From the NCBI RefSeq assembly GCF_011397635.1, contig NC_064769.1, positions 15,269,207 through 15,333,206 of the forward strand: a stretch of DNA of 64,000 bases. Direction: 5' to 3'. How positions within the stretch are numbered: the stretch's first letter is position 1; the number at the start of each line of letters is the position of its first letter. The DNA comes from Epinephelus fuscoguttatus (Eukaryota; Chordata; Actinopteri; Perciformes; Serranidae). The position numbers and the translations under genes were made by a program. Positions 37,238-52,204 of this stretch are shown here, piece by piece. The notes beneath the pieces were generated by a model. The model was not told where the DNA came from, made no database searches, and saw only the letters and a program-made list of their open reading frames with translations.

Positions 37238-38789
37238 CAGTGGTGGAAAAAAGTTTTCGGACACCCCATGCATTTGTGAAATATTGCATTAAGAATCACT
37301 CTTAGGTCTTCAAGTGCAATTTCTTTTAGTACAGTCACAGCCAAAATACTAAATAAATCCTAAAAAAGCCATTAAAAACTTAAAATTGATTGGTTCCATA
37401 AAAATACATAAGAAATTTTGAGTATTGGGTCATTTTGGTACCAGTGATTGAAAGTTCTTCAGACACAAAAATGGCTAAAACAAGGAACCTAACGCAGGAA
37501 ACACGCCTGAAGATAAAGATTCTCAGCCAGGAAGGGTACAGCTGCCGCCAGATAGCCAGGAAGTGCAGATGCAGTCCTTCAGCAGTTGGATACACTCTGC
37601 AGAAATACACACGAACCAACAGCTTGGAAGACAAACCAAGATCTGGGCGTCCAAGGGTTTCTTCAGCAAGAAATGACCGCATCCTGATCCGCATGTGCAA
37701 GCAAAACCACCGAATGACATCACAGGAGCTTCAGCAGCAGTGGTCAAACCAAACTGGTGTCCAGTGTTCCACCCGCACTGTACGTGGCCGACTTTTAGAT
37801 CATGGCTTAAGGTCCTACAAGGCTATCAAGAAGCCCCTGATCAATGAGAGACAGAGGTTAGCCCGTCGTTGGGCCCAGGCACACAAGAACTGGACAGCCA
37901 GGAATTGGAAGAAGATTTTCTGGTCAGATGAGTCCAGTTTCCAGCTTTATCTTCCTCCTACTAATGTGAGTCGCAGAAGGCCAGGCGAAGCATTATCTCC
38001 AGCATGTACAGTACCTACTGTCAAGCATGGTGAAGGCAGTATCATGGTTTGGGGATGCATGAGTGCTGCTGGTGTTGGTCATCTCACTGTCTGTGATGGC
38101 CCATTGAACTCTACCAAATATTGTACCATTCTTGAAACCCACATGCTCTCTTCTGCGCGTGCACTGTTCCGTCGAGGTAAAAACTGGATGTTTCAACAAG
38201 ATAATGCCCCTTGCCACACATCCAAGGCCAGTAGAACATGGCTGCAGGAGCACAGTATCCAGGTCTTTAGAGTGGCCAGCTCAGTCCCCGGACATGAGCC
38301 CCATTGAAAATCTGTGGTGGATTATCAAAAGGTCTGTTTCAAAGCATAAACCAAAGAATTTAGAAGAATTAAAAGCAGTAATTCAAGAAGAATGGGACAA
38401 GATTACCCCTCAACAGCGTGAAAGGCTCGTGGGGAACATGCCAGCCAGGATTAGAGCTCTACTACGTGCTAATGGCAGGACTACTAAATATTAATTTGAT
38501 GATGTGATGGTTTATTTATTTTTTGTTCAGTTTTGAACACATTCTCTGTTATTTGTTGACTTTGATACCGACAATGTTGAGAACTGACATATTGAAACTG
38601 TCAAGATTTTAGTTTTGTTAGTTTTTCTTGTAAACAATAAACAAAAAAATATAATTTGTATTTGTTTGTATCTGTCTAATGCAGCCACACCTTTTGAAAC
38701 ACAAAAAAGATTTTTCCACAGATATTTCATTATAATATTTGAGATTGTGTAAAATTTTAAGGGTGTCCGAAAACTTTTTTCCACCACTC
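37238..38789 (+). mobile_element. Near-complete Tc1-like transposon, 1552 bp
   Basis: Terminal inverted repeats of 29 bp (37238-37266 and 38761-38789) match at 28 of 29 positions, beginning CAGTGGTGGAAAAAAG, flanked by TA on each side (37236-37237, 38790-38791). The only difference is the outermost base. Structure and length are those of an intact Tc1 element with one transposase gene. The nearly identical ends argue for fairly recent insertion. Confidence 0.95.
37471..38494 (+). pseudogene. Tc1-like DD34E transposase with one frameshift
   Basis: Cut-and-paste transposase of the Tc1/mariner superfamily. The first frame starts at ATG 37471 and has a paired-like helix-turn-helix (about GYSCRQIARKCRCSPSAVGY), a GRPR motif, then catalytic FWSDES and QQDNAPCH. 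Homology leaves this frame at the run TTT at 38266-38268 and continues in the next frame with EWPAQSPDMSPIENLW to a stop at 38492-38494. The frame break is consistent with one extra base in that run. Between the second Asp and the Glu there are 34 residues if the break is ignored, so DD34E spacing is preserved. No other stop is present. As it stands, the product lacks the catalytic Glu. Confidence 0.93.
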
Positions 38790-39130
38790 TATATACTCCT
38801 TTAAATGTAATCGCTCTCAATCATCCCTTATAAAACCATTTTAAGTGTGTGGTGGGGTATTTATCTGCAGAGACCCCGCCCTCTGCCTGTATTTTATTCT
38901 TATGTTGCTTTGTTTGGGATGTTCCTGGGCACAATGCATAGTGAGGTTGGGACTTCATAAGAGCCAGGACACATGCGGCATTTTTTGCGCCCTCAAATCC
39001 ATTGTTGTTAACGTAGACATGCAGAAGTTGTACTCATAAGCAAGAGCGACACCATCGCAACGTGCAAGTGCTAACAAGTGCCTCCTTTTTAGAGTACGAT
39101 GGCTGCGCCCTGGGGATAAACAAAGTTAAA
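38790..39130 (+). mobile_element. Right part of the TTAA-type element cut by Tc1
   Basis: Aligns with the inverse of 18508-18897 from CTCTCAATCATCCCTTATAA through CTCTGCCTGTATTTT and TGGGACTTCATAA. The end is eroded. A further piece (AAAAAGGTAGTAACCAGG, GCATCCAAGAGG) appears at about 39840-39900, separated by the minisatellite-family copy. Confidence 0.45.
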
Positions 39131-39296
39131 ATTTTGGAACACAGCAAGACACACTACATGTCACGTGACAAGGAGCAACCACAGCTGGCAGAAATCATTT
39201 CTTTCTTCTGTAATGATCAGTCTATTGTAAATGTAAGGGAGAATTTCATTATTTTAGTGCAGGGCTATCCAGAGCTTTACATCAATCCCATGGCAG

Positions 39297-39660
39297 CATG
39301 TCCTCATAACAGTTCATATGATATCCTACCAATTAGTGTACCACAAATACTTAAAATAAAGTGAGGTACTTAATGTTAATTTACCATGGTTAGGTTTAGG
39401 AAAAGAAACATGGTGATAATGTACATGAAAGTGAGTCAAAGTTCACACGTTTTTGAACATCGGTCTTCTGATTAAAGTCCTGAGGGAAAGTCCTGGGTTT
39501 TGTGACCAATCCACCACGCCAGCCTGCCTCCTTAGTGTACCACTTCCTTTTCTGTTCCTGTCAGTGCATTGGTCACATGGCCGCAGTCTTCCCAAATTCA
39601 TGGGTTATACACAAATTATTGACTTATAATTACGTGGGAAATGCCTTGAAGAAGATGAGA
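39297..39660 (+). mobile_element. Third copy of the minisatellite-bearing element, single unit
   Basis: Matches 5150-6590 at both sides of the array: ATATGATATCCTACCAATTAGTG on the left in part, then one GGTTAGGTTTAGGAAAAGAA unit only, then AAGTCCTGGGTTTTGTGACC and CAGTGCATTGGTCACATGGC. It lies inside the eroded TTAA-type element around it. Confidence 0.5.
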
Positions 39661-40017
39661 ATTGAACTCTAGATTTCTGCTAAGTAGGCTATGATACGAC
39701 CTGGTTTTGGTAGCGTAGCAACACCAGGCATAACCTGCCTCTGTGCCCTTTAAAGTTGACACAGAGTAGGCACAACAGTAGCACCTAATGCTCAACCTTG
39801 CATTTACCAGGTGGTAAAACACGTGGCATGTGTCCTAGCCCTAAAAAGGTAGTAACCAGGTGCCAGACCTTAAGCAGCACGCATCCAAGAGGAAGCTACG
39901 AAAATGGTGGAAACGGTGCAGAAAAAAAACACAGATATAGCACGGCAATACACGAACAAGTGAATGACAAAGCTCATTCTAGAAGGAGGGTGGTGATATA
40001 GTTTACAAGCAATAGCC

Positions 40018-40097
40018 AACATCCATACATTTTCGTAACCACTTATCCTCTTGAGGGTCGCGGGGGGGCTGGAGCCTATCCCGGCTGACAATTCCAG
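40018..40097 (-). mobile_element. 3' tail fragment of a V-SINE/LINE family
   Basis: On the - strand it reads GGGATAGGCTCCAGCCCCCC, GCGACCCTCAAGAGGATAAG, TGGTTACGAAAATGTATG, the tail also seen at 25990-26060. The head and core are missing. Confidence 0.65.
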
Positions 40098-41842
40098 CAT
40101 AATATACCTTTACCAGTCAGTAACAAATACTGACATGTAATTTTAAAATGAGCTGGAGCAGATCATCCATACCATAGTTTGACCCAGTGGTTTTTAGTTT
40201 GTGTATATTAGACAAACATCCAATGGTTTTATGTGTGTTTAACTAAATCAAGGCCGACATATTTTGCATGCTCTTCGATTTAACTGACATCTGTTCACAG
40301 TGGACATGAAGCAATACGAATCAGTCAGGCATTACAGTCTATGACGTGAGGCTGGTACTAATTTCGCTAGTGGTGAGGTTAGTGCAGATTGAGACATGAA
40401 CCAGTCCAAGTTCTCTGTATGTCAACAAGGTGAGCTCATGGGAAGTCCCTGATTCTCCCATGTCAGACAGACAGAGAAACACATTTTCTCCAGCTCTGGC
40501 AGCCCAGTCCCAGGCCTTTTCTTTTTAGAGGCTTCTAATCCTGGCGGGTCCATGGTCTGACGTCACAGGGCCGTTCCCCCCACCCCTCTGTCTGCTGATG
40601 TGCCGTACCCACACTCTCATTTCCTCCGCAGCTCACGAACACCAATCTGTGCTCTGGTCCTTTTGGCTTCTGACGTCTGAGCATCTGATTAAAACAGACT
40701 GCCTCATCTGGCCAGCTGAGGGGGTTAAGCTTTACAGAAAGGCGGTGCTGAGTGAATATGTGGGCTGGCGTGGATATGAGGCAGCCAACCAAGATCCCTC
40801 TACTCCCTTCTTTCGTTCTTCCCCACTTCCCCTGTTGTATGTCTCCTAAAGCTGCATCATGTGACCAGGAAGTGTGGCTCCCCTCCATTTCCCCTCCTGA
40901 CAGAAAGGAAATATTGTAACAGAGGGGGCCGGCGCTGGGCTCTGTTACGTCGCTGGTTAAAAATAACTGGCATATTTAAGGCTGCCGAGGAATCCCAGGG
41001 CAGGCAAAGGCTGGACAGCCTGCCGCCCGGCAGGAGCTCTCTCCTCCCTCTCAGTCTGTTTCTCGCTGACTTCTCGCTCCCTCTGCTTCCTCTTCTTAAC
41101 CCATTTTAAGCCCTGCAACATGACCACGACCACCACCCCATACCTCAACCACATTTTCCTGCGTCTGTGGAAGCCCACCACTAAATTATATGACGCGATG
41201 AAAGCTCGGTGTTGGTCGGTTGCATCCCAGCCCGACCGCAGCTCTGTCCGGCTATAGAGACTTGGCTGGGATTGTCCAAACAAACAGCCCCCACTGACTC
41301 AGACCTCATCCATATGCATACCATCACACAGCAGAACTGTCAACCAGCCCCGTCTGTTAGCATAGGAGCCCTTTGGAAAACAAATACAGAACTATTTTGT
41401 CATAAAAATGACCAGAGCTAATTTCTGTCACAGGGATAATTTATATACAAAGCTCTGCTTGCTGGTGGACGTCTGGACCACAGTGACAGGTGTGGTGAGC
41501 TCTTTGGGCCTAAAAACACCAGGCCTGGATCCATCACAAAGCGTTTTAGATTATTATGAATGAAAAAGTCGTGCAGTCCTGGTCCGTATAACAACTATAA
41601 CTGAGCATTTAGGTGATGTTACAATCAGCCACATAATTTGTAATGTGAATGTTTCAGAATTTGTTTCAAATGTACAGATACAGATACAGATCTACAAAAA
41701 TGATATGAAACTGATGTAATTTATTGGGACTATTATGAATTTGCAACTATTTTGATAATCAATTAATCATTTCAGCCATTCTAAGCAGAAATACCAAGGC
41801 AGTCCTCCGGGTTCTCAAAGGTGATGATTTACTGCTTTTTTG
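40098..41842. other. Repeat-poor upstream flank of klf4
   Basis: No gene recognised. About 40480-41300 is unusually GC-rich and repeat-free. It includes GGTTAAAAATAACTGGCATA followed by TTTAAGG at about 40952-40981, which resembles MEF2/CArG-type AT-rich sites. About 5-6 kb from klf4, this is a reasonable enhancer candidate, by position and composition only. Confidence 0.35.
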
Positions 41843-42397
41843 AAGTGGCGTCCCCAGGAATTTTTTTTTACAGGGGTGGCCTGATGGGGCCACTAAAAAG
41901 CGTTGGGGTGGCACACCAAAACCAAAAGCCATAACTGAATTTCAGGAATCTGATTACGCTGTTGAAGTATATAGGCTTGTTAACGACATTAACATTTTTG
42001 AGTGCCACAAAAATCCTGTTGTAATGTGTTACGAATCTATACGAAGGAGCACATTGATTGTAAAGAACAAAATATGCACTGGGAACAAGCGTTTCAAGTT
42101 TAGCGGAGACGCGTGGGTACCCATAGAACTCATTTTCATTTATTTATCTTGAGGTGAGACACCTTTGAAAATGGCCGTGCCTGTTGTTCCTTTTCCAAAA
42201 ACTGACCTTACTCTGTTATTTAGCCCCCTTCCTGCAATGCTATGCTAATATGGTAGTTACCAAAGGACGCCTTAGGTTGTCCAATAACACAAGACACCAT
42301 GTGCCATAGCCTCATAAACACAGTAGTGTTGGCCTCCAATTTTTTATTATTGCCAGGGAGGGCAGTCATTGTATGGCCCCCCTTGGAGGCTCCACTG
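41843..42397. mobile_element. 555-bp hAT-like non-autonomous transposon
   Basis: Flanked by 8-bp direct repeats CTTTTTTG (41835-41842) and CTCTTTTG (42398-42405), one mismatch. Left end AAGTGGCGTCCCCAGG and inverted right end CAGTGGAGCCTCCAAGG show the CAGTGG-type hAT terminus. Subterminal GGGGTGGCC and GGCCCCCC words pair. There is no transposase. The 8-bp duplication plus the terminus support hAT. Confidence 0.75.
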
Positions 42398-42405
42398 CTC
42401 TTTTG

Positions 42406-44911
42406 GTGTTGTATATCACTGTTTTAATTGCATATCTTGTTGTTTTTGGACAAACAAGCACTTCGAAGTCGTCATCGTGGGCTCTAGGGAATGGTGATGG
42501 ACATTTTTACACTACTTTTGACATTTCATAGCTTACAAAACTGAGTGATAATAAAAGTAATCATTAATTGCAACCTTAGAATTCATTTAAATGCCTGGTC
42601 ATCAGCATGGTTTTCATGCAACTTGAAAAGATGTTGGTTGCAAATATAAGGGTGAAAGGAGGTGTTGAATAGCGGACACTGGGTGAAAAGACAAATTTGA
42701 GTGTAAAAAGTTTTGCTAGTGAATTTTTTTAATTCTTTCTGAGATGAAGAGTTATGACTCTAAACTAAAACAAACAAAAGAAATGAAGTACAAGAGGAAA
42801 AGATAATTACAATCAGACCTATAGTTGGTGCCTTTGTTGCTTGAGCTGTTCAAAAAAATTTTTGGCTTTGCACGGACAGAAAGTTCCTAAATACATATAT
42901 AATTGCATTAGAGCTAATGCGAGGTGGAGTGGAGAGAAGTGCAGCACGGAGAATCAAAAAAGCTTGCCTCAGCTTTCAAGAATTAAGGAAAGAATGAAAG
43001 CTATTTTTTAATTACTGAACAGCATCTGGAAGAGAGCACTGAAAACCTCAATATCTGGAGTTATGATCCGCTGGTACTCATATTCACTTGGGTGCTTTCC
43101 AGGAGGGGGAACTTCACCGAGGGACGCTGGTGGAAACCATGTCAGTCACATGCACACCGATGTGGGGGGGAAGCCCGAATACTCAAGAGTTGTGCAGTTG
43201 AGATATTTGACTACTCACACTCTATTTATTTAATATTAATGTTCACAACTGTGTGACTGGATCATCTACTGCGTTTGATCTCGGGTTAAATATTAGCATA
43301 ACCACAGATTATGTCAGCCGCACAGCGACTGTTTTGAAAATGTTAAACGTCTAAGCAGTCGAAACTCTTGACGCAGCCAAGAATAACACCTGAGCTCACC
43401 TTTAAAACAGTAATTATGTTGAAGGTGCTTCTTGGAGTATGTGTCATAACAGCCACACTTAATCCACGCTGATAATCAGGACACTTGTTGAATTAATAAG
43501 TGGAAAATGTGACCCGTAAAGTATTGAGTTATTTCTCATCAGCTGTCCTTGTTTGTACAACAACATTACCTCAGTCTCTCCACATCCGATTCTTGCAGTT
43601 ATGTCACCGATGGAGCACACCATGTCAATATCTGCGACTGAGCAACACTTAAAATGATTCATTGTGGGCAGGGTATTGCAGCTTTCAGATTCTCAGCACT
43701 GCATCCAGTTAATACTTTAAATGTTGCATTAACATATTCCACACAAGGGTTTTGGTGTGAGTTACTAAATTACCATGACTTCATTGTGTCAGGAAAAAGC
43801 TCACAGTGGTGTCATCTTCTCTTCCTTTATCTCTTTTCTCTATTCCTCATCTCTCTGTCATTATTGCCATGCAGAGCACCTCAGTTGTCAAAGTCAACTC
43901 TTTGTTTTCGGGATCATTTTCAAAACCATTATCTCCCACCATAAAGAATATGGCTATAATGACACAGCTGCCATTGTATTCCTACCTGCTGTAGGAAGCA
44001 GGTCTTCAAGAACAAGACATGTAGTTCAAACACTGTAGGTTTAAAGCCATCTCTCCTACCCACGCAATGAAAGAAGTAAGACAATACACATATTACCGTT
44101 TGGATTCTCGTGAGACAAAGTGTCAAACAATTAACAATGAGATGCCCAACAGGATACACTTTCTGTTTACAAAGTTTAATTGTAGTCTATATTTTTCCCA
44201 TTGTTTTTTGTTTGCCAACCACAGAGACGTGCATTCGTCCAATTTAAAGCCTTTGAATGAAGACACCGACACACGCTGACTGTAACCGTGTCCTGTTGAA
44301 GTGACGGCATGTTTGTTGACATGCCTAACGGACAAGATCCTGATGCAGCAGGATCAGCGGCGAGGGCTTTGTTTGCTCTCACACTGAACTCTTGAGTCAA
44401 TGTGTCTAATTATGTTGGAGAGAGAGAGAGGTTTGTGTTAGCTTGCTAGCTCTGAGCAAACACTGCCTGAACCCAATTCAAACTCAACACTGAGCAGTTC
44501 TCAGCATTTTAATATTCCCAGGTACGGTCTGTGTTCTTTTTCTCATACAGAATTATTACACCTATACTGAAGTCTTTTTAATGGAGGGGTTTTGGTAGTG
44601 GCAAAGAGTGTGTAATTTTTGTTCTCCCAACACCTGTTTCATGAAGCATTACACTAAAATGTAGACACACAGCAGCTCATGGACTGGATTATTATTCAGA
44701 TTAGGCCTTTCTATATTTCCTATAAATCTCTGACATTTGTGCCAAGAAAATAAAGTGTATATGCCTGCTATCTATGTGTGTAATGTTGAAATAAAGACCT
44801 TTTGTGCTGCATGCTAACTTACACATAACGCTAACTGTAAATGTAAAAAATAATATAATAAAATACATTAAAAAATCTTAATCTTAATAATTTAAATCTT
44901 AAAAATATTAA
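42406..44911. other. Intergenic sequence, nothing recognised
   Basis: AT-rich, without host gene or clear element ends. A stretch at about 43980-44040 (CTGTAGGAAGCAGGTCTTCA) faintly resembles the interior of the element at 44912-45432. Confidence 0.4.
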
Positions 44912-45432
44912 AGGTCCTGCCGATTTAAGGGGTTACATTGGCAAAAATGGAACATAATATAATAAGTATGTCTTCTTTGGTGAAAAAGCTGTTTATGTCT
45001 ACGTACTGTAGGGAGCAGGTCCTCGTCCACGTAGTCTGCCATGTTTCTACAGTATCCCACAACGGACAAACTGAACACTGGCTCTTTTGTGTGTGGGGAA
45101 AACACAGATTTTTAACATGAAACTGCTTAATTCAGTGTTTTTAGCAGTTTGAATGGCTGGCTCCATTTGTTTGCAGCACACATGAGCATCCACTGAGCTA
45201 GCGACGAGCCACACAGCATCAGAGGAACACTAATTTGTAATGTGAAAGTGCTTTATTCAGCGTTTTTACTGGTTTTAATAAGTGCTCCATTTGTATTGGG
45301 TAATTCAGCTCCTGGTAAAAACCTGAAGGAATTCTTACCAGGAGTTCACGCATGGCACATGGAAGAAGTTTCAGCTGGCTGCAATCTGCAATCCTCACTG
45401 CTAGTCACCATTAAATCCTACACACTACTGCT
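44912..45432. mobile_element. 521-bp non-autonomous element with intact TTAA duplication
   Basis: TTAA lies on both sides (44908-44911, 45433-45436). The right end, inverted, reads AGCAGTAGTGTGTAGGATTT, the terminus of a very common fish family; the left end AGGTCCTGCCGATTTAAGG is a shortened version. Internal lines include TAGGGAGCAGGTCCTCGTCC, AGTCTGCCATGTTTCTACAG and GGCTGCAATCTGCAATCCTC. It is non-coding. It is the closest mobile element to the klf4 promoter, ending about 400 bp before it. Confidence 0.65.
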
Positions 45433-45829
45433 TTAAATGCTGCTTTGCAAGTGCATGCATGTGTTGCATGGTGGCTGGCTCCTATTGCAATCCAGTGATG
45501 CAATGTGAACCCAGCATGTACCCACAATACTTTGCATAATTACCTGTAAGCACAGGTAGAGTCATTGCACTGAATCTGTTATACAAGTGGAGCAAAGGCA
45601 GATAAATAACAAAGTGCTATTGTTTAAGTTTTTATTTATTGACTACTTTTTTTAAGTAGCTGATACAGTAGGTTAAGGTGTGCTTTTGTCCACCCAGGTG
45701 AGGCCTATGCCTGCAGGTGACCCTCCAGATATGATTTAATAATACTGCCAGTGTCAGACTGACAAGATGCGCTGCTTCACACACACATTTCTCAGGGATA
45801 ACAGCAGTACGGTTGCTATGAATACAAAC

Positions 45830-46273
45830 AAACCTCTCTCTTTCTCCCTCTCTTTCCTCCCCCTCTCGCCTCAGCCTCCCCCACGTGCTCCCTCCCTCCC
45901 TCGCGCGGCTAATGTTTTTTTTCCGCACTTGTTGCCAAGCAACGAAGGCGTGTCCAGCAGCTCCGGTAATTTAAGGGTAACACTCACGCGGTTGTCTCAG
46001 TTCAGGCTGCCGGTCCCTGCATGGCAACAGGCGCGAGGGGTTCCCCCGTCCGTCGCCCCTCTGTCTTCCCGTACAAAATCAAAAATCGCTTTAGCTTTTG
46101 AAAAGTTGAATCCACAGTGGCTGCTCGTACCCGGCGCGCCCATCCGCGGCAGCATGTACTGGGATACGGTATAACGCGCGACGCGGAGCAGAAACTTTCA
46201 ACCCAGGGATAGTGAAGGCAGTGCAGTCACAGCGAAGAGCAGCCGACAGGACTCCACATCCAGATTCTCATTG
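45830..46273 (+). promoter_or_regulatory. klf4: klf4 promoter and 5' UTR region
   Basis: GC-rich, CpG-containing stretch immediately upstream of the first klf4 coding exon, beginning with a pyrimidine tract at about 45835-45900. It contains a CACGTG E-box at 45882-45887 and a palindromic X-box at 45931-45943. No clear TATA box is seen. The transcription start cannot be fixed from sequence alone, but the 5' UTR must run to the exon 1 ATG at 46274. This is one of the few places upstream of the gene with no recognisable transposon. Confidence 0.6.
45931..45943. promoter_or_regulatory. RFX-type X-box in klf4 promoter
   Basis: GTTGCCAAGCAAC matches the RFX consensus GTNRCC-N-RGYAAC at every defined position, with a one-base spacer. 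It lies about 330 bp upstream of the klf4 start codon inside a GC-rich region. RFX factors bind such sites in ciliogenic and immune genes. Occupancy here is inference. Confidence 0.5.
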
Positions 46274-49356
<3,083 letters not shown>

Positions 49357-50275
49357 GACTTGGCGATGGATGAAGGCTCCATAAAAAAGAACATATGTTA
49401 GCAAGAACTCTGAACAAACTTGTGACCTACTCTTTTTGAAAAACCATAATTTGCCTTCAAGCCGTTGTCAAGCGACAAGACAAGCTGTGGTGTTCACGGC
49501 AAAAACAGCATTACTCCTTCAAGAGCCTAGAATTTCTTCTCAAGACTGATCCCGTCTTCGCACGTCGTGCAGGCGACTTGAAAGGACCTCTCAGTCAGGG
49601 TTGTAAACTTTTATGAAAGGGACCAAACTGGAATTTGTCTTATTTAACCGACAAAACTTGGAGGACCAGGTGCCAACGACTTTTTAACTGGAAATGTATT
49701 TTTGTCAGGGAAACCAGGAGCAACAGACAAACATCTCCAGAGGCCTTAAACCAGCAACACGCCAATGTAGGCTCTGTTATCAACACACTGTCCAAAATAC
49801 TGTATTAATAAATACATCTATATTTATATACACATTTCACCTGCAATGCCATTAATTTCAGGTACAATGTTAATTTATACAGAATGGTGCTCAGTGACTC
49901 TGAAGAAGGCTTTTTTTTAATCAAAGAAAAGGTACCAAAGATAAAGGAAAATATACAAAAGGGTGAAAACTATGAAAAAGTGCCATACGGTTGTTTGTGT
50001 GTTTCTCGGAAACCTCTCTTCCACAATCTGACTTAAATCAGGTGAACACTTCACTTATAAATGGTGATGGCAATCTTCAATGCACTGCAGCTGCAAAGTG
50101 CAATAATTTATATGAGACATTCATATTTTTGTATTGAATGAGTAACTCTGAACAAAGATTTTTTTGTTTATAGCCAAAAAATATGTAATATAATCTTGAA
50201 TTTTGTACATTTGTAAATAAAATGCTTTGTTATTGTTTTGTATTTTACACTATAATAAAATAAAAATGTATTTGA
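49357..50275 (+). other. klf4: klf4 3' UTR with poly(A) signals
   Basis: AT-rich sequence after the klf4 stop at 49354-49356, with no long open frame. AATAAA hexamers occur at 50216-50221 and 50254-50259, close enough to act as alternative signals for one 3' end near 50240-50280. AT-rich ATTTA-like motifs in the distal half would suit the unstable transcript expected for klf4; that is inference. Confidence 0.75.
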
Positions 50276-50279
50276 AATA

Positions 50280-52200
50280 AGACAGTGACCTTTATACTCT
50301 TCACCATCATTATCTCATAGAAAACAAGACAACACAGATCCTCCTGGAAGTGTAATGGAGATGCACATTTAAATGGCAGCGATAGCTAACAGTCAGCTCA
50401 CACACAATACCCCCCCCCAACGATAATAGCAAGATGGCCACAGGCGTGCTAACACAATGTTGCTGTTAAAAAGATCCTCAAAAAAAGTACACTCCTACAA
50501 TGTCCTGTTTCCATGGGGTTCTCTTTCCATCTGTCAGTGGGAAGAATGGGGAGGACAACCCAGTTACTGGCTGACATTCAAGGGTGACACCAAATCTGAC
50601 CGCCACTCTGTGCCGGAGTTGACGCTCTCAGGTGCACCATATGAATAAAACCCATAAAGATGTTACAGTGAGATAGCGTCTGACTCTGCGTCATGCATGT
50701 AATGTATCCAGCTACATGACAGTTACATGAGTTTAAAATTTAAAGTACATTCATGAAATCCTGCTGTAGGCTCAGTGTCAATGACTTACATGAAACTAAT
50801 AGGAACCCCTTGTAAAGCTCATGATAACACTTTAATAAATGCATATGCTTTAATGTATGTTTAATGTATTTCTGCTCAAAAATCATAAAAATATAAAAAT
50901 ATAAGTTCTATGGAAAGTGAAACACGTAAAAATAAGATGACACTTCTTTTACTTAAGTAATACAACTTTTAAATTGATTTAAAGTAAGAACTATGAGCGC
51001 ATGATCTCCAAATGATCCACAATTCTGATGCACAATGCTGCAATATCATATATATATCATAATAACTAGTACTAACAGGCAACTAATGCAAAGAATTACA
51101 ATCTATTTAACATAAATGGTTTCAACAACGCATCAGCTTGTTGTTGCCTGTCTTATGATGCATTCTATTCATAAAAGGGCCATAAGGTCTTAAAATATGT
51201 ATTTCAGCTGAGTCTGCTTCTTTATTTGTCACTACATTTACTTTATACACGGTAAAAGATAAAAAAAAACATACAGGTCACACATCTTCAGGCTGGCAAA
51301 CTGAGCTTACGGTTGACTTTTGGAAACATGTTGTGGTCTATGTTGCCCCCTATAGGTCAATTCAGTTTCAAGCACACTCAAGGCGTTTGTCATTCAACTT
51401 TTACTCCTGAGCAGAGCATTATGGGAAGTGACTTTTAGGCCTTTAAAAATAATTTTAATAAAGCTAACAGGTGCAAACTATAAGGAGTGGGTGAGATGAC
51501 ACTGATGCACACATTAAGACAAATTATTCTCTGTTAAGTCCTGTTAGTTAATTACATGTATGTATGACATCATGAATTGATCCTGCTCTCAATTTAGTGC
51601 ATTACCTTTTTTTTTTGCCCTATAGTGGTAACGTCATGTATCAGACAACAACAGATTTCTTTTTAACTAATTTTTATTCTATATTCTTTTTTTTATTATT
51701 AGTTTCAGTATTTATTTGCCAGGGGCCAGATTTAAGAAGTTTAGAATAGGTTTAACAATACAAACAACACTTGGGGTGTTTGTCATGTCATGTACATCCC
51801 AGTCTTAATAAACATGCACCAATGCCTCCTCATGCTTGTACCAACATATTTGACTGTATGGACTAACTAAAATTAAAGATATTTTCTGTACATACTTTTA
51901 GTTTGTAAGTGCACAAAATAATTTGTTAATTGTTTTTAATTTTTTTTTTACATAAGTCTATTTTTTGTTTTTATTTAATTTATCTAAATTGTTTTTTTCA
52001 CAACTTAGTTTGATTTTTATGGAACTATAACTTTGGTCTGGAGGACAGAATTACTAGAGAGAAAAAAAAGATGCAAAAACCACCCAATAATTTGGGACCA
52101 GGATCAATTGATAATGTAATAAAGAACTGTAAACATTATTTATTTTACAGAAAATGTTACCTTTGAGTACTTGACACTCCATATAAACACAGCAGAATAG
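50280..52200. other. Convergent klf4/rad23b intergenic gap
   Basis: AT-rich spacer between the two 3' ends. It contains short homopolymer runs and no recognisable gene or transposon termini. Nothing else is supported in it. Confidence 0.6.
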
Positions 52201-52204
52201 GCAC

